Below, piece after piece: positions 11,283-22,984 of a stretch of DNA of 63,144 nt. The DNA is from Schizophyllum amplum (Eukaryota > Basidiomycota > Agaricomycetes > Agaricales > Schizophyllaceae), in assembly GCA_007026445.1 (NCBI GenBank), contig VDMD01000126.1, positions 1-63,144 of the forward strand, in the 5' to 3' direction. Below the pieces are notes generated by a model. That model saw only the letters and a list, made by a program, of their open reading frames with translations. It ran no database searches and had not been told where the DNA came from. Numbering within the stretch: position 1 is the stretch's first letter; each line of letters begins with the position of its first letter. A program made the position numbers and the translations under genes.

Positions 11283-12480
11283 GTGCGACATCCAGGATCA
11301 TGCACGCGCCGTACGCATTCGACGCCGCTACATCGTCACCCCGCCGTCTGCCCTCGATGGAAGAGCATATAGGGATACCCTTCCTTGCTCTATCTCTACC
11401 TCATGCTCTATCTCGCCCCAACCTGCGAGCAAGCGAACGGGGAACCAGGGAGTCGCCTATGCGCGGGCACGAGGAACTACGCGGGAGGGGGATGCTATGT
11501 ATGTATAATAAACAGCATTGGGAGGTTTTGAGCATGGTTGGGTAGAGGGTAGAAGTATCAATATACTGAGGTCGGATAAAGGTGTTCAGCTCGGGCCAAG
11601 TTCAAGTCGGACAGGTACTCCTGTCGTCATCCCATCAAGTCAAGCGAAGGCGATCTGTCAGAGTGCAGACACGCTGGCATATCTTGGAACCGCAAAGATA
11701 AATCCAGACATGGCGGACCGAATGCATTGACCACGGCCAACGTTCGAGTTGTGGGTGCTTTCGCGGCAAATCCCGAGCTTCCGCACGTGTTGAGACGTGA
11801 TTCTCACGCCACCTTCCCTTCCCTCCCTCGTCTTCCCTCACACAGCCTCACACTCGTCTTTTCTCGCCGCCTATGTAGAAGCGTGTGCACAAAAACGTGT
11901 GCGGATGTCTGTAAGTTTACCCAGGCACCGAGGGCGGGTAGGAGCCGACGACCACAGAGGAATAATATGCGGCACACGGCCGCACCCAGCGCCCGCGCAA
12001 ATCTGCCGACCGGCGACAGGTACTGGTTTGCCATTGTTCAACCCTCGGGAGCCGGAGCTTAGCTTCTCGAGCTTGAGAGGATCTCAACGGATGACTCTCG
12101 GCTCGGTCAACTGCTCGAATCTCGGAACTTTTGACGAGCAGCGAATGCGGCTGTCCCTGCTCGAACTCAAGCACATAGAAGACAGCGACAAGTGCAAGCC
12201 TCCTCCAATGGCAATTTGGTATCAATTTAATGGCACACTCATCTAATGGCATCCTCGCGCCTTTCACGACCACCAACAAGGTCCCTCAGAGTCAACTCCC
12301 CCTGCGCATCTCGAAATTGCGCAGGGACGGGAGCGTGAGGCGCATGCAGGGCGCATGCAGCCGCCCAGCGGGCACCGTGGCGCGTGGCGTGATTCAGCCT
12401 AGGAAACAGGATGTGCTTCAGCCCAGGGATCTCGATCAGGATCAGTCCAGACTTGAGTGATTCAAACAGTTGGGGAGCGG
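11283..12480. other. Intergenic, no supported gene
   Basis: About 1.2 kb between the UPF0390 gene and the promoter of the expansin-like gene. Several short open frames are present but none has motifs or believable splice structure. It most likely contains regulatory sequence for the secreted protein gene downstream. Confidence 0.45.
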
Positions 12481-12491
12481 GCGTCCTCTCC

Positions 12492-12498
12492 TATATAA
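12492..12498 (+). promoter_or_regulatory. TATA box of expansin-like gene
   Basis: TATATAA about 175 bp upstream of the ATG at 12673, followed by a pyrimidine-rich (CTCC) leader typical of highly expressed fungal genes. Confidence 0.5.
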
Positions 12499-12672
12499 TG
12501 CGCGGGGCTGGGCTATTGAGTCCTCCCATCCTCCCTTTCCTCCTCCTCCTCCACCTCCGGGTTCTTCAGCTAACGCTCTTCACCCGCATCTTCCCCCCGC
12601 GCCCCCACTCCTTCCGCGCATCTTCTCTTCATCCGCACTCTTTCCTTCCCTTCACCACTCCTTACAACAAAT

Positions 12673-13568
12673 ATGTTCTCGCGCGCTCTCCTCGTCGCGG
12701 CGGCTCTCGCCTCGTCCGTAATTGCTACCACTGGCAGCCACGCTGGTACAGGTTCGTACCATACCCACTCATGGTCTTTCACAATCAACTCACTATCTTT
12801 CACGCAGCAACCTACTACGACGTCGGTCTGGGCGCATGCGGTATCGTCAGCACCGCCGACCAGATGGTCGTTGCTGTGCCGGACACCATGTACAGCGGGT
12901 ACCCGTACGTTCTCCTCGTTTGCTCAGCATACTGTAAACCGTTGACTGACCATGTCCATCCAGTGGCGCGACGGCGAACCCGAACCTGTACGCTCCATCT
13001 GATTGTACTTGTGTAAAGCACGCGGAAGCGCTGACACTCTACCCCCCTCATCCCAGGAACCCCATTTGTGGCCAGCAGATCCGCGCGTATTGTGCGTTTA
13101 TTTTCCTGTCCGTTCTCCTCCCTCTCTTTGCTCACTTCCCAACCCCCCACAGACGGCGACAAATCCGTCGACGTCACCGTCGTCGACCGCTGCGGCGGCT
13201 GCACCGGCTTCGACCTCGACTTCTCCCGCAGCGCCTTCGCCCAGCTCAGCGACCTCGGCCCCGGCCACGTTCAAATCACCTGGGACTGGCTCACCGGCGT
13301 CTCCTCCGGCGTCCTGGCGCCGACGCAGCCGCCCGCCACCACGGCCCCGCCCGCCACCACTACCGCCGCGCCCCCGGCGACGACTCCGGGGAGCACGATG
13401 GAGTACTGCAGCACGGAGGGCGCGATCCGCTGCCCGAACGAGAACTCGTGGGAAATCTGCGGCTCGGGGTATTGGCAGTACAATGGCCAGCTGGCGTACC
13501 CGTATGTGTGCATCGACGGGCAGCTGGTGCTGCAGTACAAGAAGCGCCACTTTGGGAGGCAGCACTGA
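12673..13568 (+). CDS. Secreted expansin-like double-psi beta-barrel protein
   Basis: Small secreted protein with a RlpA-like double-psi beta-barrel (expansin/barwin-type fold), which in fungi is linked to non-hydrolytic loosening of cell-wall polysaccharide. The start gives the signal peptide MFSRALLVAAALASSVIA. Splicing joins ATYYDVGLGACGIVSTADQM, VVAVPDTMYSG, NPICGQQIRAY and DKSVDVTVVDRCGGC. The closing block is FDLDFSRSAFAQLSDLGPG. The conserved VVDRCGGC and D-L-S pattern fit the barrel core. A Thr/Pro/Ala linker with PPATT repeats, probably O-glycosylated, leads to a C-terminal Cys module (YCSTEGAIRCPNENSWEICG), possibly a small carbohydrate-binding domain. Five exons splice in phase. 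The C-terminal module is not one I can name with certainty. Confidence 0.87.
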
Positions 13569-14525
13569 GCGGGCTGGTCGACAGGGTTGAGTGGTGGCGG
13601 GATGCTATCGTTGGATGGGCGGTGACTCCAAGCGGTTGTCTCGAAGCTCTCGCGAGAAAACAAGGGGTTGCCGGGCAAGGGCGATGCCATATTTATTAAT
13701 CTATTTATTGGGTAAAGGATTGGGCAGCAAGAGGGCCATGGTGGTTGGAAATGGAATATCTGAATGGTGGATCTCCAGCGCCGGCGTTCGTATGCGTACT
13801 AGGGGGTGGCATACGACTTGAAGTAACATTGACTCTGGGACAGTCGTCTCCCTCTGCCGTTCTTTCATTGTCAAGGTCGCCCTGCTTCATCGTCGCCCTC
13901 TGGCGTCTCTTCGCATCACAACGATGTAGTTTGATCTTGGCAGTCTCATCCAGGCTTGTTCTTGCCTGCTGCTCCCTTGCCTCGCAAAAAGGGAAAGCAG
14001 CATGGGAATGGAAGTGGAACGACGACTCAGAGGCATATGAAGAGGGGAGGGAGTGCAAGAAAGCGATTGCGGGAGCACAGGAAGGACGACTGAGGCACAA
14101 AAAAAGCGACTGAGGGAGCGCAGGAAGAACGATTGGAGGAAGCGTATACAGAATAGTTCGTGCAAGGGAAGAATGATATGTTCTTAGACGAGCTCACCTT
14201 GCATGTCGAGCATACCTTGCATCTCGAGCACACCTTACAAGTTGCCGAGCATATTTTGCGTAGCACTTTCGCTTATGATGAATCTACACGTAGATTCGTG
14301 GTGAGCAGCGTGGAGCGGTGGGCGTATATTACATGGCACGTAAAGTATGGTGAGGGTCGTACGACGTCGACGGGGACATGTGGCTGCGAGAGACCGTCGA
14401 CAGGCATGCAGCTGTGGGAGGCGTAAGCCTGGGATGAACAGCTTTGTAGGTACGGACACGCACGAAGGGATAAAGGGAGACAGACACGTCCGGAAGACAT
14501 AGATACGTCTTGCGTCATGGCCCGA
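13569..14525. other. Convergent intergenic region
   Basis: About 950 bp between the stop codons of the expansin-like gene and TOM22. It holds imperfect 36-bp repeats near 14065-14140 and an 18-bp repeat at 14195-14250. No supported gene is seen. Confidence 0.45.
14195..14250. repeat. Short 18-bp tandem repeat
   Basis: About three imperfect units of CACCTTGCATGTCGAGCA in the 3' region beyond TOM22. It is non-coding as far as can be seen. Confidence 0.6.
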
Positions 14526-15057
14526 CTAGAATCCTGGCGGCACAATCCCCTTCGGTTGCTCTGCTTGCGGGTACATGGTGGGCATCATCTGTTGGTAAAG
14601 GTGAGCGGAGTGTCACGGAAAGCAAGACCATCACTCACCCCCTGCGTGCCCTGCTGCTGCTCGTACATCTCCTTCTCCTGGGCGACGACCTTGGCCTCAT
14701 CCTCGAGCGCGAGGCCGAGCGGGAGGGCAATGAGGAGGGCGGAGGTGGTAAGGACCCAAACAATGTTGCCGACAACTGGAAGACATGAGCGCGAGGCTAC
14801 GGGTGGTTTTGCGTGTGCTCACCCTTGCCCGTGCCCTTGACTATGGAGCCTGCCTTTGCGACGTTTGTTGAGAGTGCGAGCCGGGTGCTCGGCGGGACGA
14901 TGTCCTTGAGCGCGGCGATGCGGTCGAGCAGAGTCTCGTCCTGCTCGTCGTCGGAGAGGACGGACTCGAGGTCGTCGTCAGAGTCGGCGGCGGAGGACTC
15001 GGTCTCTGCGTCGGCGTAGGGGACGTCTTTTTCGTCAACAATCTCGACTTTGACCAT
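14526..15057 (-). CDS. tom22: Mitochondrial import receptor subunit TOM22
   Basis: Central receptor and organiser of the outer-membrane TOM translocase; binds presequences with its acidic cytosolic domain. The start at 15057 gives MVKVEIVDEKDVPYADAE, followed by a strongly acidic stretch. The family core is ETLLDRIAALKDIVPP, then a single transmembrane helix (IVWVLTTSALLIALPLALAL). A short intermembrane-space tail ends EQPKGIVPPGF. Three exons splice in phase: KGTGK joins VVGNIVW, and QQQGTQG joins MMPTMYPQ. The length of about 140 residues is normal. It is divergent from the Zn2Cys6 regulator, with 167 bp between the start codons. Confidence 0.93.
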
Positions 15058-15224
15058 TGTGGGCGGTGGCGGCGACGGCGGCGGCGGAGGGGAGGAGGAT
15101 GAGGTGGTCGGTGGGCGGGTGGTCGAGCCTGGGAGACCGGAAAACTGCGGTGACGCGTAGCGTGACAGCGGGAGAGTGGTCTTGTGACAGTGACCTTTAC
15201 GCGTGTTGCTCGGTACCGAGGGCG

Positions 15225-18200
15225 ATGGAGAGCCGCAAGCAGAACACGGCGTGCGACGCGTGCCGGTCGCGGAAAGTAAAGTGCAACAAGCCTGCAGGCG
15301 CCGACCGCTGCGTGCACTGTGCACAAAAGAACCTCGACTGCACCCACTACCAGCAGCACGCCACCGCAAACAAGAAACGCACCAGGCCAGAAAGCAGCAA
15401 CAACACGGCCCCATCGGCGCCCCCATCCGCGTCTGCCATCCCCCCGTCCGCTCCCCCCTCTGATCCCCCTCCCATCACCGCAGAGTCCCCCGTGCCCCAT
15501 GTGCTCGCCCAGCTGCTCGCCGAGCCCGACGGTGGCTACGCAGTGGCGTGGGGCGCCCCCGCCGCCCAGCTCGCCGATCCCAGGTTCCGGCTCACGTTCG
15601 CGGCAGACCTGGCCGAGGTCTTCCTGCAAATTGTCCACCCGCGCATGCCACTCCTTAATCCGACCCGCCTCCGCTCCCAGCTCGCCATGTCCGGCCCGAC
15701 GCCCCCGCACCCCGCCCTCCTCGCCGCCGTGCTCTCCTGGGGCGCCAAGTTCTCAGAGCACCCCCTCATGCTCGCAGACCGCGACGCGCACGTGCACTCT
15801 GCCCTCGCTGCGGACCTAATCGACCGCACCCGCATGCTCGCAGAGGCCCTCGCCGTCCATCGCATTCCCACCCCAGACCACATCCTCGCCAGTCTACTCC
15901 TCGAGCCGCTGCAGTCCCAGGACCCGCGCGACCCCACCGCCTTCCACGGCTTCTGGCTCCGCGCGGCGATCCACCACCTCCTCGAGCTGCGCGTCAACCA
16001 CAAGGCCACCATCCTGGCCATCACTGTCGACGACATGCGCGGCACCATGCTCTTCGCCTGGTGGATGGCTTGCCTGGCTGACGCATACGGCAGCGCGTAC
16101 TACAGGAGGAAACCCCTCCTCGACGACGATGACTACGATATAGACTTTTATACCTCGCACACCGCCGGCCTCACAAAAGGATTGGGCCAGGATAGCGAGA
16201 ACGCTGCATCGGATAGCGACGGTGAGAGCATCTTCTTCGATGTTACCCCTGTAGTGCTCACGCTGTCCAGATCAGCAAGCGTCCCCCCGCGACCAACTAG
16301 AGGTCCTGGTACGTGTCATCTCCTTGTCTACATTACACACGTTTCGCTAACATCCTTCTCAGGGCTACTACCGCGCCGCGCACGCCCTCGCGCGCGTCGC
16401 TCGCACCATGAGCAGGCGCCTCTGGACGCCGGCAGCTGAGGCAGGAGGTGAGCTTTTTCTCTCTATCGATGAAGAGTTTTTTTTTTGCCACCGATGATGG
16501 GTTCTTTGCTGCCGTTGATGGGTTCTTCACTGTCAATTGAGCTGTTTACTTTCAAGAATTTCTTCGCTTTCGTGGCTTGGATGTTCTGTCGTGCATTAGG
16601 GTCTTTCGGGACATGAAGCTTGAAGCTTGAAGGGGTTTTTTTTTTTCGCGCTTTTGGATGTTCTTTTGTGTTTTTATTTATTATTTATTTATTTTTCACA
16701 CCCATTCTTCAACCCTTCCAACCTTGCTCACTAACACCATTCTCCCAGGCATCCCCCGTCCCACGCTCCTACTCTTGGTGCAGGCGCTCGGCGGATGGCG
16801 CGCGGCGCACTACTCGGCTGTTGGCGTGCCCAGGGATTTTGGCAGGGGCTGGGGGTTTGTGGAGGTGAGTGGGCCCTTACCCTTTAGAATTTGGCTCTCC
16901 CAGGCTACCCCTACCCTTTGACATCCTTGCCACGTTGACACCTTATCCCACCAATACTCCTTGTTCTCGTCTCCTTATCCTTGCCTCCCCGTATCACCAA
17001 TGACTCTCTCGCCTGCCGAATCGCTAACACCTCATCCCTCGCGCCCTTTGCTGACCCTCCACCCTCCAGGCCGTCTCTACCTGTGCCAGCGACGCTACGT
17101 TCCACGTTATGTGGGTCATACTGTTCGGCGCCGTGGACCAGTTTGGGGTTAAGGTGAGTTATCTGTGCGCTGTAATCCTGTACGGTCGTGGTCACTTTCT
17201 CGTGCGAGCTGTGACCCGAGCCTCGTGCGAGGTGTGATTCGTGTGCGGTGCGAGGCGCGAGTCATGTCTCGTGCGAGATGCGATCCGTGCCTCACAGTTG
17301 CTCCGTGCGATGGGCTTTTTTGTACATTCGTGCTCCGTTTTGCGACGTGCGGGAGCATAAATCACCCCAGCTTGCTGACCTCCCACACCTCATCAGGATT
17401 TCGCCACCTCTCCAGACCCCACCGCAGCAATCGAGGATGACGAAGTGTGCCGGAACATCGCCGACGAGGCGCTGCATGGGGCGTTGAGGATTGCGGGGTT
17501 GGTGAGTGAAGCAGGCACTCCATTCTTCTGCCTCAAGCACTCGCCATAGATTATGCGCTCACCATAGACCATCCGCTAACACCCCTCCTCCCAGGCCGCC
17601 GTCCTCACGCAAAACGGCTACCTCCGGCTCGACCCCGCGGTCATGCACGTCAGCTGTATCCACGCGGGCGGGCTGTTGGCAAGGCTTGGGAGGTGAGTTT
17701 GCGGCAAATTATTCGTGTGTGAAGGGGGAATGGGTTTTCGGCTCGAGGAGGAACGGGTCTTCGGCTCGAGGAGGAATGGGTCCTCGGCCCGAGGAGTAAT
17801 GGGTTTCGGCTCGGTCGGCTGACACTCACCTCAGGCCCGAAGTCCAGCATTGCATTGAAGGACTTGAGCAATACGCGCACGCGTATAGCGAGGCGGGCGA
17901 GCAAGCGGAGGCCCTTAGGGCCGTGTACGAGGGGGTGGTGAGGGGGAACTCGGTGAGTGTCCGAAGCTGTGACCTTCGGCTTTTGAGACGGTCGCTCAGA
18001 CCTCTATGACTGCCCTTCTATCGTCTACTAACAGCCTCTCCAGGATATGCAGGCGAACGGCAACAACGCCTATCGGCAAGCCTATGGGAACGGTCAGAGA
18101 TATCCCAACGGACAGGGACAATCAAACGGCCAGGGACTTTCACATGGCCGGACGTACTCGAGCGCGCAGGCTTACAATGAGCAGTATTTCCCAAGTCAGG

Positions 18201-18853
18201 AGTACGGCTACGGCGCGAACGGCCAGGGCTACGCGCAGTCCCACGCGCGCAGTCTCTCGCCACAGCATCGGGACATGTCGCCAAATGGGCAAGGCGCTGC
18301 GGGTCCTTCGAGTTACGGTGCAGGCCCATCCTCGCACGGCGTCGTGCCATCCTCGCATGGTGTGGTTCCTTCGTCGACGCCGTACGCGCAAACGAGCTAC
18401 GCTCGCAGCTCGTCTACGCCGGCCGAACAATCGAGCGCCTTCGCCGGTCCTTCATCTTCCGGCGCATACCCATCTTCGGCCTCCGCGTATCCGAGCGCGT
18501 CCTCCGGCTACCCAAACCAATCCCTCCCACCTTCATCTGCAGCGGCGTATTCTATGCAGGGCGTCGACTCTGCTCCAGCAGACCCTCTCCAGTCTCTCCT
18601 CGCCGCGCAGGGCTTCCCGCTGCACCCGCACGCACGCGGGTTTCCGACCGGCGGGCGCGGGCTTCGGTGGATGCAGGGCGCGGCGAGGGGCCTGCGTCCT
18701 GCGGGAGAGACTGTTGCAGGCATGCAGTCCGGATCGACGGCGGCAGGAGGAGGCGTGCGATCGAATGCCGTGGGTGGTGTGCCCGGAGTAGCGGGACAAG
18801 GGCCGGGAGGCGGGGCGATGGATGTTGATACGCATGCGTATGAAGGTGGGTAG
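15225..18853 (+). CDS. Zn2Cys6 fungal transcription factor
   Basis: Nuclear DNA-binding regulator. The start at 15225 gives MESRKQNTACDACRSRK, and the binuclear zinc cluster follows the CX2CX6C-X8-CX2CX6C pattern (CDACRSRKVKC, then CVHCAQKNLDC). After a Pro/Ser/Ala linker comes a fungal-specific regulatory region: EVFLQIVHPRMPLLNPTRL, HGFWLRAAIHHLLELRV and GTMLFAWWMACLADAYGSAY. Later exons encode GYYRAAHALARVARTM, VILFGAVDQFGVK and CRNIADEALHGALRIAG. The last exon is a long low-complexity Ser/Gly/Gln/Tyr-rich tail, probably an activation region. Some introns are long and one carries a minisatellite. Near 16295 the frame must shift by one base to reach QLEVLGYYR, again at a C run. The target genes are unknown. 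Confidence 0.85.
17730..17818 (+). repeat. 23-bp intronic minisatellite
   Basis: Three full units and one partial unit of ATGGGTTTTCGGCTCGAGGA plus GGA. They sit inside an intron of the Zn2Cys6 gene, between ARLGR and PEVQHCIEG. Confidence 0.8.
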
Positions 18854-19152
18854 TAAGATCCTACGAAGAAAAGAGGAGGGGTGGGAGAGGGGCAGGAATC
18901 AGGATCAGTGCTAGGGAAAGGATGATGTTTATAGAGTGGCCGCGCCGCTGTGTGTACTGCCAGATATATACTGTACCGGTATGGCGGCCGCGCCGTAAGC
19001 TCACCGGCAGTGCGCGTTATGCATTACACAGTGAATCCTTAGTGCGCGAAGGAAAGGCGCGCCAAGTTCCCCGAGGCAGATCATTCTGTAGGTTGGCAGT
19101 TCGAACAACTTTGTTCGGACACAAGGACTCTTGACAGCGCCACGCGGCGGTT
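18854..19152. other. Intergenic flank of inverted-repeat element
   Basis: 3' region of the Zn2Cys6 gene up to the left end of the inverted-repeat element. No gene is seen. Confidence 0.4.
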
Positions 19153-20316
19153 TGTCGGAAAACGGCCGTTTGAGTGCCCACTAGTGAGCACTGGGGAGCA
19201 CTGGGGATCACCGCGTCACCGCTTTGACCGGGTGATTCCCGACACTTGGAAGTGACCACCGGTGGTCACCGTGATCACTGGTGATCACTGGTGATCAGAG
19301 TGAGGCCCAGTGATCACCAGTGCCTCCAGTGATCACTGGCACTCCCCGCCAAACCAAAAAAATAAACAAATCCAATCTTATGAGGACACCAAGCAAAGAC
19401 TAGAGCAACAGATTGGATTGCATAGAGCAACACTACATAACTAGGTAGAGTGTACTACAATATATACAAAGGGATACCGAAGGGTAAGGGACGAGGACAG
19501 GGAATTATACCGCCGCGGCCTGCGCGCGACTTGTAGCTGCGACATAGACATGGCTACGAATCTATGACTGATCAGTATGATATCTCGGGGCAACCAAATT
19601 ACTCACCTGAAGCAGCGACCACACCGAAGTACAACTGTAGCACCGTATCAGATATGCTAGCGATATACGGACCCGCCATCCGATCCCGACTCACGACGAA
19701 CGTAAATACGAATGCGCGCTGTGAGGCTCGGTACGTTGACAACGCAGCGCACGCTCTCGATCGGTAGAATGTGACGATAACAGGCGATGGGCGCAGAGCG
19801 CCGGGTTGTCGCCCTATTGAGGGACAGGCATAGCCCTGGGGCACCCCTGGAGGTGGAGGATGTGCACAATGGGGCCTGAGGCCTGAGGGTCGAAGCAGTG
19901 CCGGATGTGGTGGCGGGAGACAACGTCGCTTGCTCGAGCTTGGGGCGCTCATATACGTCATCCGGCAAACGCCGGCTTTGTCAGCGAGCCGAGCCCGCCA
20001 GATTTTTCTAAGTCGGCCGCGCTCTGCAGTGGGGTCAGTGTACGCTGTTTCTAACCGCTAGCACTGCATATATGTGGACTCTGGATGCGTAGGGTCACTG
20101 TATGAGCTACATGGAGGCCCAAAAATGCTACAATGCCCAACCACCACCAGCCCGGAGGCGCCAGAGTGACCACAAGTGATGTCCAGTGACCACGGCTTGC
20201 CTGATCAGTGACCCCCAGTGATCACCAGTGAGCGCTGGGAACCACTCGCCCCGCCGCCGGTGATCACCCCGTCACCCCTCGTCACCGGTGATCACTGATC
20301 TGGCCGTTTTCCGACA
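19153..20316. mobile_element. Non-autonomous DNA transposon with GTGATCAC arrays
   Basis: A 1,164-bp element bounded by perfect 15-bp terminal inverted repeats, TGTCGGAAAACGGCC at 19153-19167 and its complement at 20302-20316. Both ends carry subterminal clusters of the palindrome GTGATCAC, often as CAGTGATCACTGG or CCGGTGATCACC, with seven exact copies. TT lies on both outer sides and may be a 2-bp target duplication, but this is weak. The interior encodes no transposase. This is the pattern of a MITE-like element mobilised in trans. I cannot assign the superfamily. Confidence 0.65.
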
Positions 20317-20605
20317 TTCGAGCCGAGAAACCGATCCTCTTTGCTTCCTGCTCTCATCTGGCTCTCATCTTCGCCTGCATTTCAAATGCTCACAGCTCAG
20401 TAATTTGTGTCTTTCTACACGAAGTGCAACAGGAGATACAACATGTACATGGGGCGATCGGAATTCTGCTTTGCATAGGATTCCTTCCTCTGGCATCATG
20501 GCCTGAGTCACACACTGGCAGCGTGTGCACTTGGGAGACAAGACAGCTATCAGTTTCTAGCTGAAGACGCCGCCTTCTAGCCGACATTTGGCACTCACGC
20601 AACAC
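20317..20605. other. Upstream region of 7-helix protein gene
   Basis: About 290 bp from the right end of the element to the TATA box of the next gene. Nothing coding is seen. Confidence 0.4.
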
Positions 20606-20612
20606 TATATAA
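20606..20612 (+). promoter_or_regulatory. TATA box of 7-helix membrane protein gene
   Basis: TATATAA 109 bp upstream of the ATG at 20721. Confidence 0.5.
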
Positions 20613-20720
20613 GGTTGGCGTATATTCTCGATACACTGGCTGAGGCGACTAGCACGCTGAGGTCCCGCCTCTCCACTTCACCTACATAACGAGGAAATGA
20701 ACTGTCGTTCTGTCTGAAGC

Positions 20721-22234
20721 ATGTCCTATCTGCTCCCAAGAGATCCCATTGTATCCACCGATGTTCAGCTGTGGCAGCAAACGCTCATACAAGTCGCCCT
20801 GACTTTCGGGCTTTACGGTACGCAGAACATTCTTCTCTGTGCCCTCGCGCAATCTGACATATCATGGCAGGCGTACAGGTCGCACTGCTCATCGCTGCTG
20901 TTCCTGTACTGGTGTAAGCCTGCTCCAATGCGCTCTGTGGCGCACGGTACGCAGCCATCTGATTGGCTATTTTCCAGTCGCAAGGAGGGCAGAGCATGGA
21001 TTCTCATGGGCACCGTCTTCGTGCTCTTCGTAGCGTCGACGATGGCGGCAGCATCGGTCGTTCAATATATGATTGAGTGGGTCCATGTGTCCGTTCAGCT
21101 AGAGCTTAGGGCCTTGGGCGGTCATCCGTCCTACGACTTCGAAGCGCACTTCCGAACTTTGCGACGCATCCATTTCGCTTTCGTCATGGCTTGCCGGATC
21201 AACGTGTGTAGTCCCTTGCCTTCGTGTTCGGGGACTTTGTTCTGACTTATGCAGTACGTTCTCAGCGATGGCTTGGTCATATGGAGGGCATGGGTTTTGT
21301 GGCCCGATAGTCGTATTGCTCGAGGAATACTTCTGGTGTTTCTCCTGGGCAGCCTTGGTGCGTCGCATGAAGCCTGCATTGTTGGATACTATTGATTGAT
21401 GGTACAAACCTCACAGGAGCATCCCTCTTCGACGGTCTCTGGCTCGGGCTGGAGTACTCTGAACTGATCAGCTTGGGCGCGCCATCCCTACCCGCACCGA
21501 TCGTAATGGCGGTATCTCTCTTCCTCACCAACTTTGTCGCCACGATTCTCGTCGGAATCCGCGTTTGGTGCGTTGATCTTCTACCATCTTCTGCTGAGGG
21601 CCCGTCCGCTGATGACGGCGGCGGGCAGGATTTACAGACGGGATGTCACCTTGTTGATTGGCCCCTTTTCGACCGGCAGCGGGGTGGCAGGCGTCCTGAT
21701 GCTTCTTCTCGAGTCCGGCGGCGTCTACACCGCACTCTGGGTGCGTCAGCCTCCCCCCTGTCGAGCTTGGTCGGTGCGCCACAAGCACGCAGCCCGCTAA
21801 TTATATTGGAGAATGGCCCGCTGATTATTCTCAACGCAGGTCTTCGAGGCGATAATCGTCTTGGCCGCAGAGTTCCGAAAGCCAATGAGTCTCTTCCTCT
21901 GGGAAGCGCGGTATATCTCCCTCTTCTTTCCGACACCACTGGACAACATCTTTGCGCTATTGGCGGTGCGTTTGCTTTGCAGGCTAAGTCCGTAACGACC
22001 TATCAATTACCTTGACAGGGCATCTACCCAACATTCCTGGTAGTCGTTGTGACGCTGTATCAACACTCCACCGCCCAGTCAATGCTCGGAGGCCAAAGCA
22101 GCTTCTTGGGCTCCTTGCGCTTTGTGTCGCGCGGAGGCATGACCTCCGGGCGACAAGGGACAGCTACAGCGCAGAGCGACATGCCGGAAGAGATCGCGCT
22201 AGCCTCGCTACGAGGAGGCGATACCTCACAATGA
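20721..22234 (+). CDS. Seven-helix fungal integral membrane protein
   Basis: Multi-pass membrane protein of a large Agaricomycete family of unknown function with a receptor-like seven-helix layout. The start gives MSYLLPRDPIVSTDVQLWQQ. Helices in order include LIQVALTFGLYG, VQVALLIAAVPVLV, GTVFVLFVASTMAAASV and the signature YVLSDGLVIWRAWVLW. Next come ILLVFLLGSLGASLFDG, VMAVSLFLTNFVATILVGI and FSTGSGVAGVLMLLLESGG. Last is FLVVVVTLYQHSTAQ before a hydrophilic tail ending RGGDTSQ. Seven or more short introns splice in phase; one at 21568-21627 joins GIRVW to IYRRDV. No catalytic motif is present. It lies between two transposon-like elements. Confidence 0.78.
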
Positions 22235-22441
22235 TCGGCAGCTGGGCGAGGGGAGGCGGTCGCATAGGTGAGACTCTTGCGCAATGTAAGCAACAAGTCT
22301 ATCAAGGCTAGTCCAGATAGTATCGCTCAATGACTATACTTCAGGACGTAGGTGCGCATGTGGATGGAGTGAGAAAGGGCTTTGGGGCAAATGCGAATCG
22401 ATATCTTCATTTGTGGCAAAACGTACTCTAACACTGTTATA
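22235..22441. other. 3' region of 7-helix protein gene
   Basis: About 200 bp, no gene seen, ending at the TA that flanks the MITE. Confidence 0.4.
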
Positions 22442-22982
22442 CTATCACTGTTGCAGTGATTCAAACGATTGAGTGATTCAAAAACGCTTTATGTCTGCGA
22501 TTGCGCTCCTGGACGCTATCCCATACACTCTAAAGTTTGTATGCATATACAGTAAGCTATTCAGTACCTACATGTGAAGTTAGGGAGCGAGAGGTTGCCG
22601 AGAACAACCTGCAGAGAATCGAGAGTCGGTTTGTCAGGTGTCACGAAGTGTGACGGCTCAGTTGCACCGGTCTCAGTGCTCTTCTCCCCGCCCTACTTCG
22701 CATACGGCAGTGGAATGATCTCAACTATAACTCTAGAAGCTTTGAGAAGATTTGGTCCAGGGACGACGGCGATGTCAGTCGACCAACAGTGGCGGTGACA
22801 GCGTGTCACGCTTTTGAATCACTGCGTGTTTCTTCAGATCTCCCCCGCCAGGGCCTGTACCGCGCCAAGGATATTCAGAGAGTCTTTAACTAGGTTAAAG
22901 TCATCACAGACGAAAAATCAGGACGAGAAAAGTACGGGAAGATATCGAAATCGCGTTTTTTGAATCACTGCAACAGTGATAG
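22442..22982. mobile_element. TA-flanked MITE (Tc1/mariner-like)
   Basis: A 541-bp element with terminal inverted repeats of about 24 bp, starting CTATCACTGTTGCAGTGATT then CAAA on the left and complementary on the right. It is flanked by TA on both sides (22440-22441 and 22983-22984), the expected target duplication of Tc1/mariner elements. Internal copies of GTGATTCAAAAACG occur in both orientations just inside the ends (about 22475-22486 and 22811-22823). It has no coding capacity. The near-perfect ends suggest recent insertion. Confidence 0.75.
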
Positions 22983-22984
22983 TA

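Noticed and set aside
14841..15710. 289-codon minus-strand frame over TOM22 and the Zn2Cys6 gene
   Set aside because: It overlaps two firm genes in other frames and has Arg/Pro low complexity only.
19020..19150. Possible tRNA near the AGTTCGAACAAC word
   Set aside because: No acceptor, D or anticodon stem could be formed around it.
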